Of a DNA stretch of 64,000 bases, positions 1-8,072 are shown in pieces. The notes beneath the pieces were generated by a model. That model did not search any database, was not told the DNA's origin, and worked only from the letters and a program-made list of their open reading frames with translations. Made by a program: the position numbers and the translations under genes. Location: NCBI GenBank assembly GCA_023055505.1, contig JALIRH010000030.1, positions 8,118,001 through 8,182,000 of the forward strand, written 5' to 3'. How positions within the stretch are numbered: the first letter of the stretch is position 1; each line of letters opens with the position of its first letter. This DNA is from Callipepla californica brunnescens (lineage: Eukaryota; Chordata; Aves; Galliformes; Odontophoridae).

Positions 1-264
1 TGCTGTCCATCAGGCATCAGCCAGGAGGGGAAGGACCATCTCCCTGCATTCAGCTCCTTTTCTTTTAAAGAAAATATCTTTGCATGTTTTCAGAGATGGA
101 AAAGCAATCTTTTCTCCAAAGGAAGCTGCTGTGTTTCGTGCCAGTGTCATTCAGGCCCTTAATGTTATTTCAATGTGGGGAGGGATATTGCGCAAATTTG
201 CTGGACAAGCAGCTGTGACCGAATGATGGAAAAGCTCTCATTTCTCCTATTTCTATTGTTGCAG
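1..264 (+). other. Intron 5' of the KRAB-B-like exon
   Basis: No exon could be supported here. The stretch ends in a pyrimidine-rich tract (ctcatttctcctatttctattg) followed by TTGCAG at 259-264, a good splice acceptor for the next exon. The KRAB-A exon and first exons of the zinc-finger gene, if present, must lie upstream of the window. No KRAB-A-like peptide is seen here in any frame. Confidence 0.6.
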
Positions 265-375
265 CTCCACTTCCAGGCCCCAAACCCATGGTGATCTCCC
301 TGCTTGAAGAAGGAGAAGAGCCCTGGATCCCAGATGTGGGTAGCCCTGAGGCCGTGGCAGGAGATATCAGCCCAG
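265..375 (+). CDS. KRAB-B-like exon of a C2H2 zinc-finger gene
   Basis: A 111-bp exon sits between an AG acceptor (263-264) and a GTGAGG donor (376-381). Read with two bases completing a codon from an upstream exon, it encodes a peptide containing PKPMVISLLEEGEEPWIPD, which matches the KRAB B-box pattern. It ends one base into a codon, and the finger exon at 481 continues that codon in frame, so the two exons join without a stop. In mammalian KRAB zinc-finger proteins the A-box recruits TRIM28 and the B-box assists; how far this holds in birds is uncertain. The A-box exon would be upstream of the window. The splice structure is inferred from sequence alone. Confidence 0.8.
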
Positions 376-480
376 GTGAGGTGGTGGAGGGACGGAGGAA
401 GTTGAAGCCATAAAAAAGATCTCTGGGGGAGGAGTATTTGAGGAACCGATTGCTATTTCTGGTTTTTCTTTGTTTTCCAG
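376..480 (+). other. Intron with tandem (NAGNAG) acceptor
   Basis: A 105-bp intron runs from GTGAGG (376-381) to TTTTCCAG (473-480). The acceptor is immediately followed by CAG (481-483), forming CAGCAG. Splicing at either AG keeps the frame and changes the product by one residue (A-G-G versus G-G). The reading frame is also open back to 438 inside the intron, but that stretch has no ATG start. Confidence 0.65.
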
Positions 481-1661
481 CAGGTGGTGGGATAAGAAAC
501 GCAAGGAAGGGTCTGCAGGAAGGTGGTGTGGTCAACAGACAGTGTGGCAGCATCTCCATGGAAGAAATCAGAAGGGATGTGCATGTGGATCAGGAGCAAG
601 GTCAAGGGGAGCACAACAAGATGCAACAGGGAAAGCATCTGTTAAAGGCATCAAGGAACACACTGGACTTCAGTACAGGTCAAACACAGCATGAAGAGCC
701 CAGGAGTAAGGATGTGTGCCAGAGGAAAAAGCAGAATCCATGCCCTGAGGGTGAGAAAAGCTTTAAAATAGATTCCAGAGTCGTTAAGCACCAGTGCGTG
801 CACTCAAAAAAGAGCTTGTACAAGTGCTTGGAGTGTGGGAAGATGTTCAAATGGAGATCCCATCTCTTCGTGCACCAGCACATGCACAAAGGAGAGAGAC
901 CATATAAGTGCTCTGAGTGTGGGAAGACCTTCAAATGCAGTTACAATTTGAAGCGGCACCAGCGGAGGCACACAGAACAGAGACCATTTAAGTGCTCTGA
1001 GTGTGGGAAGAGCTTCAAAATCAGTTATGAACTGAAGCAGCACCAGCGCAGCCACACAGACGAGAGACCCTATAAGTGCTCTGAGTGTGGGAAGAGCTTC
1101 AAAAGCAGTTCTGAATTGAAGCTGCACCAGCGGAGTCACACAGAAGAGAGACAATTTAAATGCTCTGAGTGTGGGAAGAGCTTCAAATGGAGTACTTCTT
1201 TGAAGCAGCACCAGCGCAGCCACACAGGAGAGAGACCATATAATTGCTCTGAGTGTGGGAAGAGCTTTAAAAGCAGTTCTAAATTGAAGCTGCACCAGCG
1301 GAGTCACACAGAAGAGAGACCATTTAAATGCTCTGAGTGTGGGAAGAGCTTCAAATGGAGTACTTCTTTGAAGCAGCACCAGCACAGCCACACAGAAGAG
1401 AGACCATTTAAGTGCTCTGAGTGTGGGAAGTGCTTCAAAAACAGTTCTCATTTGAAGCAGCACCAGCGCAGCCACACAGGAGGGAGACCATATAAATGCA
1501 CTGAGTGTGGGAAGAGCTTCAAAAGCAGTTCTGATTTAAAAGTACACAGACGCATCCATACAGGAGAGAAGCCGTACAAGTGCTCTGAGTGTGAGAAGAG
1601 CTTCAAAAGCAGTTCTCATCTCAAATACCACAAGAATATCCACACCACTGACAGACTGTAG
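481..1661 (+). CDS. C2H2 zinc-finger protein, terminal exon (ten fingers)
   Basis: The terminal exon encodes about 392 residues and ends at TAG 1659-1661. A linker of about 85 residues is followed by one degenerate finger (735-818, first cysteine pair damaged) and ten intact C2H2 fingers in 84-bp steps from 819 to 1658. Each has the CxECGKxF and HQRxHTxERP style with 12-residue Cys-His spacing. Helix residues -1 to 6 run WRSHLFV, CSYNLKR, ISYELKQ, SSSELKL, WSTSLKQ, SSSKLKL, WSTSLKQ, NSSHLKQ, SSSDLKV, SSSHLKY. The likely role is a nuclear sequence-specific DNA-binding repressor, from family knowledge. Finger 10 has CSECEK in place of CGK. Linkers vary (TGEKP, TEERP, TDERP, TGGRP). The exon has no start codon of its own; it is read from the KRAB-B-like exon. 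The exact orthologue is not recognised. Confidence 0.9.
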
Positions 1662-2039
1662 AAGCACCTTCAGAATATGAGAACCTCCAGAAGCAGTTCC
1701 AGCCACGTTTCCTACCAGCACATGCACACTGCAGACAGAGCCTGCAATGCCCCAGACATGGAATAGCTTCAACCAGAGCCACTGCCTGGTTACCCACTGT
1801 GGCTGTGTGTGGTGATAAACCACACAGTTCCCTTGTCCCAAGCGCGAGATGAGCTCCAACCACTGCTCGAACCCGCATCACATAGAAAGAGATCCACTCA
1901 GGGCAGGGACCACAGAAGTGCCAGCACCGCAGGAAGAGCTTCATCCAGAGCTCTGTCCACATTGAATATTGCTCAGTGCTCGTGAGGGGAATGCCCTGCA
2001 AGCGTCTGTGCTGCAGGAAGAATTTCTCTCAGGCCTGAT
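1662..2039 (+). pseudogene. Decayed zinc-finger remnants in the 3' UTR
   Basis: Downstream of the stop, frames with indels still spell finger pieces. SSSHVSYQHMHTADRAC is seen near 1692-1745, SFNQSHCLVTHC near 1766-1801, and KSFIQSSVHIEY near 1930-1970. CRKNFSQ then ends at a TGA near 2037-2039. These have the finger pattern but lost cysteines and frame. The array was once longer, and the present stop truncates it. The region is probably now 3' UTR. Confidence 0.7.
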
Positions 2040-2456
2040 TTCTCATTTCTCATCGGAAAACCCCCAGTACTGAGACCTTGAGAATGCTGGAGAACTCAGC
2101 ATGAGAGAGACCCAGATGCTTCTCCCCCCACAGGAAGTGTTTGCAAAGGAGATGGCTTCACTGGAACTTTCTGCAGAAATGACTTTATCCAGGAGCTTCA
2201 GATTGCCTTTCCTTGCTAACAAAAGAAATTCACTCACCATGCCTTCTTTTCTCCTCTGCTCTTCCTGCAAGCAGCTTTTGGATGTCATCTCCTAAGGAAA
2301 ATCAGCTGTGTACGGATGTTCTGTGTGTCTGTGTGCATGTGCTGCTCTCAGAAGTTTCTGAGTGCACTGATGCATGAAATACAAGTGTCAGGAAAGCAGT
2401 AACGTGGCTCGTGGAATTGTTCTGAAAATAACCTGTAGTTGAAGGGGAAGGGGGTG

Positions 2457-2462
2457 AATAAA
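2457..2462 (+). terminator. Poly(A) signal AATAAA
   Basis: This canonical hexamer lies about 0.8 kb after the zinc-finger stop codon, in AT-rich sequence. It is a plausible 3' end for the gene. The cleavage site is not determined. Confidence 0.5.
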
Positions 2463-2515
2463 GTAGGAGAGTTGTTCTGGAGCAAATCTCAATGTATCTT
2501 GCTTTTTGTTCTAAA

Positions 2516-2521
2516 AATAAA
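2516..2521 (+). terminator. Second poly(A) signal AATAAA
   Basis: A second canonical hexamer lies 59 bp after the first, with a GT-rich stretch about 40-60 bp further on. Either signal could be used. A third AATAAA occurs at 2736-2741. Confidence 0.45.
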
Positions 2522-2533
2522 AGACCACTTGTG

Positions 2534-3794
2534 GATTGAGGAATGGTAAAAGGAAGTTTGATTTTCATGCTGACTCCAGTCCACTGTTTGCAACACAGGG
2601 AGGAATTTCTTTCACACAAGCAATGTCATCCTTTCTCACAGTGTTGCACATTGCCTCTACTCCTCTTCCCAAAAGATTTCACAGGAGCTCAAAGCAGCTG
2701 TGAGACACCAAGCTTTGCTTGGCTCCACTAGATCTAATAAAAGCTGAGCTTGTTTCTCCCAAGTGCAGCATCCCATGTCTCAGGAGGTGGTGGGAGCAGA
2801 AGGCAGTGCAAACCCACAGGGTGCACAAGCAGCTTATCCCCGCAGCACAGAGGTTTCAGAGTGCTCCCCAGTGCATGCTTGCCTCTTTTCTGAGCTTGAA
2901 GGTCTTTGATGTGACCTTGGAAATCACCTGGAAGAACTTGCGCAGAAGGGCCATCACATTTGCTGGGCTCTTCTCAAGTTGCAGTGCTTGGACTGCAGTT
3001 TGCAGGAAGTGGAGTTTGACTTTGGTGAGCTTGGGAAGCCAGCAGGAGCCTGCCCATGTCCTCAGGAGCTGTGAGTTTCTTTGTAGGATCCCTGAGCACT
3101 CCCTGCGAACCACAAGGAGATGATGCTTGCAGTATGGAGGAGCGCTGCTTCCTCCATCTCAGGGAGCAGGGGCCTGGTGTGGTGCAGGAGAGGTAGAGCA
3201 GGGCCCTGGGGGTTGGAGGAACACACAGCTCCAAGGAAAATGCGTGGGGAAGAAGCAAGCAGCTGGGAGGCTTAAGAATCCCCAGCAACATGAGATAGCT
3301 CCAACCAAGAGCTGGAATGATGATTTATTTTTCAACTGCATCCAATTAATTCCTATCCTATGGCACTGCTCATGCGTTTCCCCTCTCCTTTCAGATTTCC
3401 CCAGGAAGCGTTCTCACTATTTTCTATTTTCATCTCATATCACTGTGTTCTCAGAAATGCTGATTTTGCGTTCCTAGATAAAGGAAACAAACAAATAAAC
3501 ACAGTGAGGTCGGTTTTCCATTTTACTCACTGAAATATTATTAAAAATTAACTGCTGATTTCACTCCCGCATATTTTGTCACACACACAATGTCTAGCTG
3601 CATTAGGGGATGGAAAAATCACTTTTTTTCCTCTCTCCCTGTACCTTCTTTCCCTGTGCTTTGGGGAAGGTAAACCTTCTGTAGTGGATATGAGTACCTA
3701 CAGAGCTATGACTACAGTGCGCAGTCAGAAGGAACAGGAGCGTTTCCAATGCCAAAATAGGTTGTTTTCCTTGAGGTGGTAGCATGGTGGTTTA
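2534..3794. other. Unique sequence, no recognised gene
   Basis: About 1.26 kb lies between the zinc-finger 3' UTR and the first LTR piece. No protein family, RNA gene or repeat was recognised. The only mildly protein-like stretch is an 85-codon minus-strand frame at 2856-3113, rich in Leu/Lys with no low complexity. It has no visible homologue and could be a chance frame or a worn exon. Confidence 0.5.
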
Positions 3795-4107
3795 AACGGT
3801 TTACCAGGCTGGTTTGGCCCGGTTCTGTGACGATTGGTGCGGGGGACCCACGGACCCACTCCACAGGAAAGGGGAAGGAGGAGAGGGAAAAGGGAGAAGG
3901 GAGATGGGTTTAAAAACAAAACAGCAGCAACGACCTGAGGTGGAAAGGCAGGGGAGACACCATAATCAGGCCGGTGGTTTTCCCAGGGCGAGGCTCATCC
4001 CCTGCTCTCTGGGTGTGCTGACCCCTGTGATTTCCTCAAATGAGGGAAACTCGACTGCATAATTTGTGATAGTGGGGGACTGCGTTCGCACTCTCCTATT
4101 CCAAAAA
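3795..4107 (-). mobile_element. Third LTR piece (R/U5-like tail)
   Basis: On the minus strand this region carries the same R/U5-type motifs as the adjoining LTR. It has a CTCAGGTCGTTGCTGCTGTT block, then a C/T-rich run, then a GGGTCC..GTGGGTCCCC block and a CAGAACC..CCAAACCAGCC ending near 3795. The part nearer 4107 (a GAGAGTGCGAACGCAG block) does not match the neighbouring LTR's U3. It is probably an older or different-subfamily LTR lying head-to-tail against the provirus. Confidence 0.6.
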
Positions 4108-4269
4108 TGTCAAGGGTTTGTGGGCTGGTTCTGCCTGGTTCTGCGACAACTGAGGAAGGAGACCCACAGGCCCACAGCCCTGACAAGGGGAAGGGGGAAA
4201 GGGAGAAGGGAAAAAAGGAGATGAGCCCCGAAACAAAACAGCGGCAACGATCTGAGGAGGAAAAGCTAA

Positions 4270-4275
4270 TTTATT
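4270..4275 (-). terminator. LTR poly(A) signal AATAAA
   Basis: AATAAA on the minus strand lies just before the CTCAGATCGTTGCCG block of the 3' LTR, in the expected R-region position. The 5' LTR has AGTAAAG at the matching place. Confidence 0.55.
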
Positions 4276-4358
4276 AAATAAGATATTAGGAAGTAAAATA
4301 ACACAATATAATACAATAGAAATGGAATTAAGCCCAATGAATCAAGCAAAATGAGTAA

Positions 4359-4379
4359 GAGAGAGAGAGAGAGAGAGAG
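4359..4379 (-). repeat. (GA)n microsatellite in the 3' LTR
   Basis: About ten GA units (CT on the element's sense strand). A shorter GA run at about 10109-10120 in the 5' LTR is at the matching place, so the microsatellite is ancestral to both LTRs and expanded here. Confidence 0.8.
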
Positions 4380-4491
4380 TGAGTGCCCGATAAACCGAAG
4401 GCCTTACGCTAACGCTGAAGGCGGATGGCAGCGAGCACCCACTCCTAAGTGATCCTAGAGAAAAGAGAGTACATCCTGTGACCGCAGAGAG

Positions 4492-4499
4492 TTTTTATC
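4492..4499 (-). promoter_or_regulatory. TATA-like box in 3' LTR U3
   Basis: GATAAAAACTC on the minus strand lies about 220 bp before the AATAAA. It is the best promoter candidate of this LTR. The 5' LTR lacks it and is GC-rich instead. Confidence 0.45.
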
Positions 4500-4640
4500 T
4501 GTTCCCTCTGAGCGGAAAACACGTAAAAAATACAAAGCATTACAAAGTCCTCTGGGGAATGTAGTTCTCTTTGACTCTTAATGCACTACATGATGTTATG
4601 ATGTGGAATACCAGTACCAAAAAATCATAAAACCATGACA

Positions 4641-4752
4641 TTACACCCCTTATTCCACATCACTATATCATGCTTGATACATACAGAAGAACAATGATTA
4701 ACGTGCATTAGATACACGCACACACTATATATATATAAGTATATACATAGAA
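4641..4752 (-). other. Pol-LTR spacer with polypurine-like tract
   Basis: This AT-rich 112-bp spacer includes a TATATATATATA run near 4727-4738. On the minus strand it ends with AATAAGGGGTGTAA directly before the LTR's TGTCATGG, a weak polypurine tract. No env reading frame is present. Confidence 0.5.
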
Positions 4753-5787
4753 TTACTGAAGGCGGTCTCCAGACATCAAATTCCCTTGTGGTACACATTG
4801 AACATCCCCATTCTTCTGCATCACCCACCATGTAGACCCAGGTCCTTGAGCAAAGACAGTTCCACGGAGAGGTTTGCCCTCTCCAGAAGCTGGAAGGACC
4901 CAAACTGCTTTTCCCAACATGTTCTTTACATGTACTACAGGGACCTTATCTCCCTCTACAGTAGGCAGAGAGCTGGATTGGGCAGGACCATCGCGACTGA
5001 TGGATCCTCTAGTGTTGACCAACCAGGTGGCTTCTGACAGATTTTTCTCCCAGTGCTTAAATGTTCCACCACCCATTGCTTTCAACATTGTTTTTAACAA
5101 TCCATTGTACCTTTCAATTTTACCAGAAGCTGGTGCATGATAGGGGATATGATAAATCCACTCAATGCCATGATCTTTGGCCCAAGTATTTACAAGAGAA
5201 TTTTTAAAATGAGTTCCATTATCAGACTCAATTTTTTCTGGAGTACCATATCACCACAGGACTTGTTTCTCCAGACCTAGAATGGTGTTTCGGGCGGTAG
5301 CATGGGGTACTGCATATGTTTCAAGCCACCCAGTGGTTGCTTCCACCATGGTGAGCACATAACGCTTACCATTGCGAGATCGCGGCAAGGTGATATAATC
5401 AACCTGCCACACCTCCCCATATTTATACTTTTGCCATTGCCCTTCCTGCCAGAGAGGTTTCATCCTCTTGGCCTGTTTAATTATGGCACATGTATCACAG
5501 TCATGGATCACCTGTGCAATGGCACCCATAGTTAAGTCCACCCCTCGGTCTCTAGGCCACTTATATGTTGCATCCCTTCCTTGATGGCCTGAGGTCTCAT
5601 GGGCCCACCGAGCTAAACATAACTCTCCTTTGTTCTGCCAGTCCAAGTCTATTTGAGACACCTCAATTTTGGCTGCTTGATCTACCTGATGGTTCTTTTT
5701 CTGCTCTTCAGTAGCTCGATTCCTGGGCACATGAACATCTATGTGACGCACCTTTACACCCAACCTTTTTGTTCGGACAGCAATGTC
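4753..5787 (-). pseudogene. pol: ERV pol: integrase domain, broken
   Basis: The minus-strand frame carries the zinc-binding HHCC domain (HETSGHQG, then CDTC). It also has the catalytic DDE triad: Asp in QVDYI (codon 5398-5400), Asp in ESDNGTHF (5221-5223) and Glu in GKIERYN (5113-5115), with 35 residues between the second Asp and the Glu, as in retroviral integrases. A C-terminal domain of about 90 residues follows and ends at 4753. Retroviral integrase joins the cDNA ends to host DNA. In-frame stops at 5788-5790 and 5251-5253 interrupt it; the latter separates the first catalytic Asp from the rest. It is therefore a pseudogene despite intact catalytic residues. Confidence 0.88.
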
Positions 5788-6538
5788 TTACCACAGTTCC
5801 GCAGCCCAGATAGGTTTGCCCTTCTGTTGCCAGTTGTTTTGTTCCCACTGCTGCAACCACCCCAATAAAGCGCTTGCCACCATCCAAGAGTCAGTATGAA
5901 GATACAGCATTGGCCAACTCTCCCATTCAGCCACATCTAAGGCCAGTTGGACAGCCTTTACCTCTGCATATTGACTCGATTCTCCTTCTTCAGTGGCCTC
6001 TGCTACTCGTCGTGTGGGGCTCCACACAGCAGCCCTCCATCTGCAATGTTTCCTAACAATACGACACGATCCATCAGTAAAGAGGGCATATGTCTTTTCA
6101 TTTTCTGTTAGTTCATTATATGGTGGGGCCTCTTTTGTGCGTGGTACCTCCTCTGCTGGTGTTGTTCCAAATTTCTTGCCTTCAGGCCAGTCCATGATCT
6201 CCTCTAACATCCCTGGATGGCTGAGGTTTCCCATCCGAGCTTGCTGAGTAATCAGTGCAATCCACTTACTCCAAGTGGCATCGGTAGCATGATGGGTGGA
6301 GGGAACCTTTCCTTTGAACATCCAATTCAGCATTGGCAATCGACGTGCCTGAAGGAGCTGCGTCTCAGTGCCAATTACTTCAGAGGCAGCCCGAACTCCC
6401 TCGTATGCTGCCAAGATCTCCTTCTCAGTTGGAGTGTAGCACTCCTCCGAACTCCTGTACACTCTGCTCAAAAATCCCAGAGGTCAGACTCGGGTCTCCC
6501 CATAGGCTCTTTGCCACACTCCAAGTGGGGCCTTTCTC
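5788..6538 (-). pseudogene. pol: ERV pol: connection and RNase H, broken
   Basis: This is the same frame as the integrase segment. RNase H motifs are visible: LFTDGSC (first catalytic Asp), SSQYAEVKAV (Glu) and LHTDSW (Asp). The upstream connection part includes CYTPTEKE. RNase H degrades the RNA of the RNA:DNA hybrid in reverse transcription. A stop lies at 6484-6486. A frameshift near 6525-6530 separates it from RT, because the coding frame changes between the two segments. The stop at 5788-5790 divides it from integrase. Confidence 0.85.
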
Positions 6539-7590
6539 TCAGGCAGCAGTGTATAGGATGTTCTTTACGTCCTGTCCCATCCGTACTGGCCCCAGGGCCA
6601 CAGCATGGGCTGTCACCTGTTTAATCTGCTCAAAGGCCTGCTGCTGTTCAGGACCCCATGCAAAATTATTCTTCTTTCAGGTCACCTGATAGAGGGGGCT
6701 TACTATGAGGCTATAGTTTGGGACATGCATCCTCCAAAAGCCTACTACACCAAGAAAAGACTGTGTCTCCTTTTTGCTTGTTGGTGGTGACATGCTGGTG
6801 ATTTTGTCATCCACATCTCCCGGGATGTGACGACGCCCATCTTGCCATTTTACTCCTAGGAACTGAATTTCTTGGGCAGGTCCCTTCACTTTGTTTCATT
6901 TGATAGCAAAACCAGCACCCAGAAGAATCTGGATTATTTGCTCTCCTTTTTTAAAAACTTCTTCTGCTGTATCACCCCACACAACAATGTCATCAATATA
7001 TTGGAGGTGCTTAGGTGCCCCACCCTGTTCCAGTGTGGTCTGGATCAACCCATGGCAAATGGTTGGGCTGTGTTTCCACCCCTGGGGCAAACGGTTCCAG
7101 GTGTACTGAATGCCCCTCCACGTGAAAGCAAACTGTGGTCTGCACTCTGTGGCCAAAGGAATAGAGAAGAATGCATTGGAAATGTCAGTGGTAGCATACC
7201 ACTTGGCTGCTTTTGACTCCAGTTCATATTGCAGCTCCAACATATCTGGCACAGCGGCACTCAGTGGGGGCGTGACTTCATTCAGACCACGGTAATCTAC
7301 CGTCAGCCTCCATTCTCCATTAGACATACGTACCGGCCATATGGGGCTGTTAAACGGTGAGTGGGTTTTGCTGATCACTCCCTGGCTCTCTAACTGACGG
7401 ATCAAATTATGAATGGGGAGCAAGGAATCCCTGTTGGTGCGGTACTGCCATCTGTGCACTGTTTTCATAGCAATTGGTACCTGCTGCTCTTTTACTTTCA
7501 GTACCCCCACAACAGACGGATCTTCTGACAGGCCGGGTAAAACAGACAGCTGCTAAATGTTGTCAGCATCTACAGCAGCTATTCCAAAAA
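6539..7590 (-). pseudogene. pol: ERV pol: reverse transcriptase, broken
   Basis: The minus-strand frame contains the classic RT order. It has WRLTVDYRGLN, then TTDISNAFFSI (motif A Asp), RLPQGWKHSP, and YIDD at 6989-7000 (catalytic YxDD box). FLGVKW and a thumb region end with QSFLGVVGFWR. RT copies the viral RNA to DNA. In-frame stops occur at 7553-7555, 6896-6898, 6677-6679 and 6539-6541. The catalytic core between 6899 and 7510 is uninterrupted, but no full-length product is possible. Confidence 0.92.
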
Positions 7591-7934
7591 GCCCATCGGT
7601 ATTCCTTGGGATCCTTGAAATGTCCCCTTCTAAGATAATCAATACCGAGTATGCATGGAGCCCCCTGTCCAGTCACTATACGATGTTTCTGCCAGTCTTT
7701 ACCGGTGAGGCTTATTTCTGCCTCCAACACAGAAAATTCCTGAGAGCCCCCAGTCACTCCAGAAATATAAATCAATTCTGTCCCTTTATAACTCGAAGGC
7801 GTTAGAGTGCACTGTGCACCAGTGTCCACCAGTGCCTTATATTTTTGTGGCTCTAATGTGCCAGGCCATCGAATCCACACAGTCCAATACACTCTATTAT
7901 CCCTTTCCCTCCCCTGGCTGAGGGCAGGGCCCCT
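7563..7934 (-). pseudogene. pro: ERV protease, frame-shifted from RT
   Basis: The retroviral aspartic protease signature is present: ALVDTGAQCTL (active-site D-T-G) and, about 50 residues on, CILGIDYLRRG (the ILG motif). It is in the same frame as gag, beginning right after a TAG at 7935-7937. The coding sense passes to the RT frame across a T-run near 7590, which looks like a one-base indel. Family role: cleaves Gag and Pol polyproteins. Active-site residues are intact, but the link to RT is lost. Confidence 0.85.
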
Positions 7935-8072
7935 CTATTGGTTACCTGTGGTGACCGGAGCAATTTCATTGGTGGCTGATCTCTGCTGTAATTCTCTCAC
8001 ACGTGCTTGTAGTTCAGGGTTGGGTTTTTTATGCCACTTCTTCATGTCCTCTCCATTTTCTCGTAAGAAGCT
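7935..8072 (-). pseudogene. gag: Gag C-terminal remnant after premature stop
   Basis: Between the gag TGA (8073-8075) and a TAG (7935-7937) the gag frame stays open for 45 codons with Gag-like composition (ELQARVRELQQRS). The TGA is therefore probably a later mutation and the TAG the original end of gag. The TAG sits between CAA and AGGGGC, with protease continuing in the same frame. Confidence 0.6.

Larger units (their letters stand above)
4108..4640 (-). repeat. 3' LTR (533 bp)
   Basis: Read on the minus strand it starts TGTCATGG (at 4640) and ends CCTTGACA (at 4108), giving TGTCA...TGACA inverted ends. U3 is AT-rich with a TATA-like box. An (AG)n tract, AATAAA and a C/T-rich U5 follow. 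Both ends and the R/U5 block match the 5' LTR, but the U3 interiors do not align. Confidence 0.85.

Noticed and set aside
804..1475. Minus-strand ORF of 223 codons opposite the zinc fingers
   Set aside because: It is the antisense shadow of the 84-bp finger repeat, with repetitive ALPTLRA units and no known domain.
4640..4753. An env gene of the provirus
   Set aside because: Only 113 bp separate the end of pol from the 3' LTR, and no env-like frame is present.
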